DNA of 9,797 nt. Source: CAYZEZ01 sp964477295. Its GTDB lineage: Bacteria > Bacteroidota > Bacteroidia > Bacteroidales > SM23-62. The position numbers and the translations under genes are program-made. Numbering within the stretch: position 1 is the stretch's first letter; every line of letters begins with the position of its first letter. Below, one piece after another: positions 5,312-9,797 of this stretch. Location: positions 1 to 9,797 of the forward strand of contig CAYZEZ010000192.1 in assembly GCA_964477295.1 (NCBI GenBank). Direction: 5' to 3'. Below the pieces are notes generated by a model that saw only the letters and a list, made by a program, of their open reading frames with translations, was not told where the DNA came from and did not search any database.

Positions 5312-5526
5312 AAAGTGAGGATAAAAGGGCTGAATCGCATTAAATAGAAGGCTGCNNNNNNNNNNNNNNNNNNNNNNNNNNNNNNNNNNNNNNNNNNNNN
5401 NNNNNNNNNNNNNNNNNNNNNNNNNNNNNNNNNNNNNNNNNNNNNNNNNNNNNNNCTGCGGGCTTAAAAGTGAGGATAAAAGGGCTGAATCGCATTAAAT
5501 AGAAGGCTGCGGGCTTAAAAGTGAGG
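5301..5526. repeat. 51-bp tandem repeat interrupted by an assembly gap
   Basis: A 51-bp unit beginning ctgcgggcttaaaagtgagg is complete at 5301-5351 and 5456-5506. The first four bases of another copy enter the gap (5352-5355) and a 20-bp partial copy lies at 5507-5526. The two complete copies are identical by eye. Unit junctions recreate the motif AAGGCT-N5-CTTAAAA seen upstream of protein A (for example 5503-5520). On the minus strand the unit is open in one frame (17 codons, AFYLMRFSPFILTFKPA), but no start or downstream gene supports coding. The true copy number is unknown because of the gap. Confidence 0.9.
5356..5455. other. Scaffold gap of 100 Ns inside the tandem repeat
   Basis: Exactly 100 Ns, probably a placeholder length. 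The offset between flanking repeat copies (155 bp) is not a multiple of 51, which fits a nominal rather than measured gap. Confidence 0.95.
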
Positions 5527-5593
5527 CCCGAAGCACTGAATAGCCTGTTATCAAGGTCTGCGAAATATTCCGGTGAGGTTTATTCCGGGACTG
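5527..5593. other. Spacer downstream of the RND pump gene
   Basis: No gene is seen. A minus-strand frame is open from about 5571 across the repeat into the gap, but it lacks a start codon. The words ATTCCGG at 5567-5573 and 5582-5588 are a short direct repeat, not a hairpin, and no clear terminator for the pump operon was found. Confidence 0.4.
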
Positions 5594-8500
5594 TTACCTG
5601 GTATAAAGCTTGTACAGTACCGGCACCACCAGCAGTGTCAGGATCGTCGATACCAGCAATCCCCCGATAATCGTCCAGCCCATCGGCGCCCAGAGGGTTC
5701 CGCCCCTCAGGGTTAACGGCAGCAGGCCACCAATCGTGGTAAAGGTGGTGAGCAGGATAGGCGTGAAACGTGTCTCCCCGGCCTCCTTCAAGGCCTCGAT
5801 TTTGCTTTTCCCCTCTGCGATCAGCTTGTTGGTATAATCCACCAGGATGATCGAGTTATTTACCACCACACCGATCAGACTGATGAAACCGATCCCTGCA
5901 GTAAAGGAGAAGGAATTGCCGGTAAAATAGAGCGCCAGAACCGACCCGATGACGGCAAGCGGTATGGCCGAAAAGATAATCAACGGCTGGGTGAACGAGC
6001 GGAACTGAAGCACCAGCACGGCAAATATCGCGATCAGCGCAATCAGGCTGGCCCGTATGATCCCCCCGAAACTTTCCTCACGGCTCTCCAGCTCGCCCGT
6101 AAATTTATAGGTGTAATCCTCCGGCCAGGGATAGTCCCCGAAAAGGGCCGTCAGCTGCGCAACGATGTCATCGAGGTTATATCCTTTTGCAATATCACCG
6201 GTGATCGTACCGTTCCGGTCCATGTCGAAATGGGTGATCAGCCCGGGCGCCTTTTTAAACTCCAGGCTCGCCAGCTGGTTCAGCGGGATAGCCCGCCCTG
6301 TAAGTGAAGTCACGTAAATTTTATCAAAGTCTTCAATCCTCACCTGTTTGTCAAAAGGCATCCGTAGTACAATACCATATTCCTTTCCCTCCGGATCCCT
6401 GTACTTCGAGATTATTGCGCCGGTAATGCAGGTCCTGATCGTCCGGTCGATCTCATACACAGGTACCCCGAGCATGCTGGCCTTGTCTTTATTGATATTG
6501 AAATAGAGATCGGTGTTTGTCCTGCTCAACTGGTTGTTAATGTTCACGACGCCCGGTGTCTGCATGACAAACTGCTCCAGGTCGTCACTGATTTTCTTTA
6601 ATACATCAAGGTTGTCCCCCATAATTTTTATTGTCAGCGGTGCCTCAATCGGTGCTCCCTGTTCAAATTCCTTGATATTGATCTTTGCACCGGGATAGCC
6701 TGAGAATAGCTCCCGTAGGTTAACAATCAAAGAATCAAACTGTTGCACGTCATATTCTTTCAGTTCCACAAAAATCTCTGCAAAACTTTTTTCGTTTCTT
6801 TTCGGGAAGATATTATAGTAAATCCTTGGGTTCCCGTGGCCCACATTGGTCACATAATGCCTTATCCCGGGAAGCGTATCCAATACGCTCTCCACATAGG
6901 TGGCTATCTCATCGGCTTTATCAAGGCTGGCACTTTCGGGTGCATCGATGCGGATCATAAACTGCGGTTTTTCTGCTTTCGGGAAGAAGCTGACGCCAAC
7001 ATATTTAAACAGCACCCCAGATCCGAGAAAAGCCAGGACTGCCAGGAAGATGACCAGCCCCTTTCGCCTGAGCGAGAAATCGAGTGTTTTCCTGTAGGGG
7101 CCTTCGATGAACTTTTTCATTGAAGATTTCAGGTTGAACTGGTACTTCCTTTTTCGCACCGCATCACCTGCCTTAAGAAAAACACTGGCCAGGTAAGGCG
7201 TGAGGGTCAGTGCCAGGATCAGCGAAGCAAACATGGTGAACAATACGGTTACCGGGAGGCTCTGGATAAACCGCCCGGCCTTGTCGGGCATAGTGATGAT
7301 GGGGATGAAAGCAAGCATGGTGGTCGCCGTGGCCGTTATGACCGGCCAGCCAAGCTGCGCCCCACCCTTCACTGCCGCGTCCCTCCTGGTTTCTCCCAGC
7401 CCGATGAACCGTTCGATGTTCTCCACGATAACTATCGAATTGTCTACCAGCAAACCAAGGGAAATAACCAGTCCGGCTATGGAGATCTGCTCCAGGCCAA
7501 ATCCCGACAAATCAACAAATCCCAATCCTATCAGTATAGAGAAGGGTATGGCTATGATCACAATGAGGGAGGCCCGGAACCCCAGTGATAGAAAAATGAT
7601 GAGCCCTACAAGTATAATTCCCTGCAACAGGTTGCTCATGAACCCGTTGATACGATCGTCAACGCTTTCCGACTGGTCGAAAACAGAGATGAGTTCTGTC
7701 GAGGCGTGCAGTGTGGGTTTGGAATCTTCCAGCACCCGGTGAATGCCATCGGTGATCGTGAAAATATTGTAGCCGGCTTTTTGTTTTACAGTAAGGAAAA
7801 TGCATCGTTCCCCGTTATACCGTGCCAGGTAAAAATTGTCTTCATAGTCGAATTCAACGGTGGCAATGTTTTTCAGGTATATGAGCCGGCCGTTGTACGA
7901 ACTCACTACCGTATTCCTGATCTCGTCCGGGTTATTATAGGTCCCGCTTGTCTTAATGTTAAAATTTCTCGAACCCGCCGCAATAGAACCCCCCGGAATA
8001 TTTGCATTATTACTCAGGATGGCCTGGCTGACCCTTTCGAGGGGAATGTTCATCCCGGCCATTTTTTCCATGTCGAGCGACACCCGGACTTCCTGCCCGG
8101 GAAGGGCCAGTATCTCGACCTGTTTGACACCTCCCACCTTTTCAATTTCCTTTTTCAGCTGATCGGCATCTTCTTCAAGGGAAGAATATTCTGCGGTTTC
8201 TGAGACCAGGGCCAGTTGCATCATCACTACATCTGTGCTCGACCACTCCAGGATCTCCAGGTCGTATAGGTCATCGGGCAGGTCGTTACGAATGGTGTTT
8301 ACCTGCTGGACCACCTCATCGAACTTTTTATCGGGATCCGTATCGAAGGTAAATTCGATGCTGACAGCTACGATCCCGTCACGGATACCGGTTTCCATCC
8401 GCTTGATATCGTCGAGTTCATTGAGCGACTCTTCGATGGGTGTGGCAATCAGCTCTTCCAGGTCTGCCGGGTTGGCGCCCGGATAGATGATTATGATGCT

Positions 8501-8635
8501 GGCCCCCGGAATTTGCATCGGGGGATCTTCGGAACGGGGCATCGTTAAGAAGGACGTGATTCCCACAAGTAGCAGAAGGACAAATACTACGATTGTAAAC
8601 TGGTAGTTATCGATAGAGATCTTTGGTAAATTCAC
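5594..8635 (-). CDS. RND efflux pump, inner-membrane permease subunit
   Basis: This 1013-residue protein has the normal length and twofold layout of a drug-type RND transporter. A first helix (about 13-31) precedes the first periplasmic porter and docking part (to about 330), then comes a block of helices TM2-TM6 (about 335-480). TM7 (527-547) precedes the second periplasmic loop, and TM8-TM12 close the protein (about 858-1009). It would export hydrophobic or amphiphilic compounds by proton antiport, with the adjacent adaptor and an outer-membrane channel. Proton-relay positions compared with AcrB: D398 (D407), N399 (D408), N926 (K940), R956 (R971) and T963 (T978), so one Asp and the Lys are replaced by Asn. 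Start is GTG at 8635-8633, since an in-frame stop lies three codons upstream. It follows the adaptor gene with a 97-bp spacer. Substrate cannot be predicted. Confidence 0.93.
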   Translation of the reverse strand: MNLPKISIDNYQFTIVVFVLLLLVGITSFLTMPRSEDPPMQIPGASIIIIYPGANPADLEELIATPIEESLNELDDIKRMETGIRDGIVAVSIEFTFDTDPDKKFDEVVQQVNTIRNDLPDDLYDLEILEWSSTDVVMMQLALVSETAEYSSLEEDADQLKKEIEKVGGVKQVEILALPGQEVRVSLDMEKMAGMNIPLERVSQAILSNNANIPGGSIAAGSRNFNIKTSGTYNNPDEIRNTVVSSYNGRLIYLKNIATVEFDYEDNFYLARYNGERCIFLTVKQKAGYNIFTITDGIHRVLEDSKPTLHASTELISVFDQSESVDDRINGFMSNLLQGIILVGLIIFLSLGFRASLIVIIAIPFSILIGLGFVDLSGFGLEQISIAGLVISLGLLVDNSIVIVENIERFIGLGETRRDAAVKGGAQLGWPVITATATTMLAFIPIITMPDKAGRFIQSLPVTVLFTMFASLILALTLTPYLASVFLKAGDAVRKRKYQFNLKSSMKKFIEGPYRKTLDFSLRRKGLVIFLAVLAFLGSGVLFKYVGVSFFPKAEKPQFMIRIDAPESASLDKADEIATYVESVLDTLPGIRHYVTNVGHGNPRIYYNIFPKRNEKSFAEIFVELKEYDVQQFDSLIVNLRELFSGYPGAKINIKEFEQGAPIEAPLTIKIMGDNLDVLKKISDDLEQFVMQTPGVVNINNQLSRTNTDLYFNINKDKASMLGVPVYEIDRTIRTCITGAIISKYRDPEGKEYGIVLRMPFDKQVRIEDFDKIYVTSLTGRAIPLNQLASLEFKKAPGLITHFDMDRNGTITGDIAKGYNLDDIVAQLTALFGDYPWPEDYTYKFTGELESREESFGGIIRASLIALIAIFAVLVLQFRSFTQPLIIFSAIPLAVIGSVLALYFTGNSFSFTAGIGFISLIGVVVNNSIILVDYTNKLIAEGKSKIEALKEAGETRFTPILLTTFTTIGGLLPLTLRGGTLWAPMGWTIIGGLLVSTILTLLVVPVLYKLYTR

Positions 8636-8640
8636 TTTGA

Positions 8641-8732
8641 TTTATGAATAATGATTAACGATTTATGATTTATGAAGTAGGGAGTGTGAGTGGGAGGTGG
8701 GTTGAGGTGTGTGTGGGTGTGGTTACACACGC
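8641..8732 (+). repeat. Degenerate 7-bp tandem repeat (TTTATGA-type), locus 2
   Basis: From 8641 the sequence divides into TTTATGA, ATAATGA, TTAACGA, TTTATGA, TTTATGA, all ending in TGA or CGA. It then drifts into a G/T-rich tail (AGTAGGG, AGTGTGA, and so on), as at locus 1. It fills most of the spacer between the adaptor and the pump gene. A short TGTGTGTGGGTGTGG run precedes the adaptor stop codon. Confidence 0.7.
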
Positions 8733-9758
8733 TCATTCAACCAGCACTTGTACTTCGGTATTGTCGCGGAGGTATTCGCCGCCTTCGGTGACGATTTCGT
8801 CTCCCGGATCCAGGCCACCTGACAATACTATTCCGTCGTCGCGGACAGAAAGTATGGTTACTTCCCTTTTTAATGCCACATTATTATCGACCAGGTATAT
8901 TGTTCCTTTCCGTCCGTTCCCGTTGATCAGCGCTTCCAGCGGAATGACTACCCTTTTTTCAGTTACAGAAGGATAGATATCCACTTTTGCAATGAATCCC
9001 GAAACCAGCTTGTCGGGCTGACGGGTCATCAGCAATTCCACCTCGTAGGTCCCGGTATACGGATCTGCCGAATTCCCGATCTCAGAAACCTGTCCTGTAA
9101 ATGTTTTACCGGGATAACCATCGAACCGCACCAGGGCTGAATCGAGCAAACTGACGCGGACAATGTCTTTGTCGGTGAGGTTTACCCTGACGACCCATGC
9201 ATTTTCGGTTGAAGCAAACAGGAATACCGGGTGGCCGGGGGCGATCACCTCATTTTCTTCGGCGATGCGTTTTAATATTTTCCCCTGCGACGGAGCATTG
9301 ATCTGAGAATGGTCCAGGTTGAATTTTGCGATCCTGTTATTGCTTCGCGCCACTTCCAGCGCCGTGCGTGCATTCTGGAATTGCTCCAGTGTGACGATGC
9401 TGTCGGCATAAAGGTTCTTTGCCCGGTTATAATCACGCTGTGCTTTCTGAAGCCCAAGCCCGGCCTGCCTGGCCATTGATTTAACCTCCGACAGGTCGAG
9501 TGCAGCCAGCGGCTCTCCTTCGGGAACCTGTTGTCCCTCATCCACATAGATATTTTTTATAATACCTCCTGTTTTGAAACTGAGTTTGGTCTCCGATTTG
9601 GATGACAGTTTTCCGGATGCATGGATCGGGAAAGTGATTTCCTGCTCTGTCACCACGACGGTTCTGACCTTTGGTTTAGCCCTTATTTCCTTCTTTGGTT
9701 GCTGAGGATTGCAGGCCACAGCCAGTGCAAGGATTAATAATACGGTTGTATTTTTCAT
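8733..9758 (-). CDS. RND efflux periplasmic adaptor, lipoprotein (HlyD/MFP family)
   Basis: The 341-residue protein links the inner-membrane pump to an outer-membrane channel. Residues 1-15 form a lipoprotein signal peptide with the lipid-modified Cys at C16 (ALAVAC), followed by a polar linker. The first half-motif of the lipoyl domain lies at about 48-88 (SGKLSSKSETKLSFKTGG, then VDEGQQVPEGEPL). The alpha-helical hairpin follows at about 90-148 (ADSIVTLEQFQNAR at its tip), and the second lipoyl half at 153-181 (INAPSQGKI to FLFA). The beta-barrel covers about 185-262 and the membrane-proximal domain 268-341. Length is typical of Bacteroidota adaptors with a short hairpin. Start is ATG 9758-9756. 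The pump gene lies directly downstream on the same strand, so the two form an operon whose promoter is outside the window. No outer-membrane factor gene is present downstream; it may lie upstream beyond the edge. Confidence 0.92.
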   Translation of the reverse strand: MKNTTVLLILALAVACNPQQPKKEIRAKPKVRTVVVTEQEITFPIHASGKLSSKSETKLSFKTGGIIKNIYVDEGQQVPEGEPLAALDLSEVKSMARQAGLGLQKAQRDYNRAKNLYADSIVTLEQFQNARTALEVARSNNRIAKFNLDHSQINAPSQGKILKRIAEENEVIAPGHPVFLFASTENAWVVRVNLTDKDIVRVSLLDSALVRFDGYPGKTFTGQVSEIGNSADPYTGTYEVELLMTRQPDKLVSGFIAKVDIYPSVTEKRVVIPLEALINGNGRKGTIYLVDNNVALKREVTILSVRDDGIVLSGGLDPGDEIVTEGGEYLRDNTEVQVLVE

Positions 9759-9776
9759 AGGTACCTGTTTTTAAAA

Positions 9777-9797
9777 GTTCAGCGTTCGGCGTTCATC
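9777..9797 (-). repeat. 7-bp tandem repeat (GTTCAGC-type), locus 3, cut by the window edge
   Basis: Three consecutive heptamers on the plus strand: GTTCAGC, GTTCGGC, GTTCATC. On the minus strand, rephased, these read ACGCCGA and ACGCTGA units, again ending in CGA or TGA. They lie about 20 bp upstream of the adaptor start and probably continue beyond the window. Confidence 0.6.

Noticed and set aside
5301..5526. CRISPR array
   Set aside because: The repeats are head-to-tail with no unique spacers and there are no cas genes.
7200..8203. Long plus-strand frames opposite the RND pump gene
   Set aside because: They are antisense shadows of a well-conserved pump; their translations lack motifs.

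Overview
The window looks like a scaffold from a Bacteroidota (Bacteroidales-type) genome, probably metagenome-assembled: there is a run of exactly 100 Ns at 5356-5455. Support for the lineage comes from promoter-like boxes of the Bacteroidota form (TTTG or TTG, about 20 bp, then TAnnTTTG), little sign of Shine-Dalgarno sites, a tyrosine recombinase of the Bacteroidota arm-binding type, a DUF4143 ATPase and a lipoprotein RND adaptor. These are family-level recognitions made by eye, without database searches.

Layout. 1-310 (minus): N-terminal part of an ECF sigma factor that runs off the left edge. 520-1665 (minus): an intact DUF4143-type ATPase whose start region carries a 19-bp direct repeat. 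1986-2468 (plus): the N-terminal third of a tyrosine recombinase, which ends abruptly at a junction with the C-terminal part of a SpoIIE/PP2C-type phosphatase (2458-2907). 2908-3354 is a gene-poor stretch with small coding-like remnants. 3355-4083 (plus): an exported Mn-type superoxide dismutase, whose 3' end is tandemly duplicated with a 57-bp period. 4185-5230 (minus): the two-gene 'mobile mystery protein' module, with an XRE-type regulator (A) overlapping a Fic-domain protein (B). Upstream of A lies a promoter flanked by regularly spaced dyad sites, which grade into a 51-bp tandem repeat broken by the assembly gap. 5594-9758 (minus): an RND efflux operon, with a lipoprotein adaptor followed by a 1013-residue inner-membrane pump; no TolC-type partner is visible.

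How it fits together. The sigma factor and the RND operon look like ordinary chromosomal genes. The interval between them holds accessory material: a DUF4143 ATPase, broken recombinase and phosphatase genes, the A/B module and several tandem repeats. The most interesting signal is upstream of protein A. Three TAAG-N8-CTTA dyads occur at exact 33-bp steps around a well-formed promoter, and the same motif core recurs inside the 51-bp tandem array, which suggests an autoregulatory operator cluster. A second pattern is a degenerate 7-bp repeat (NNNN-Y-GA) that fills three separate intergenic spacers.
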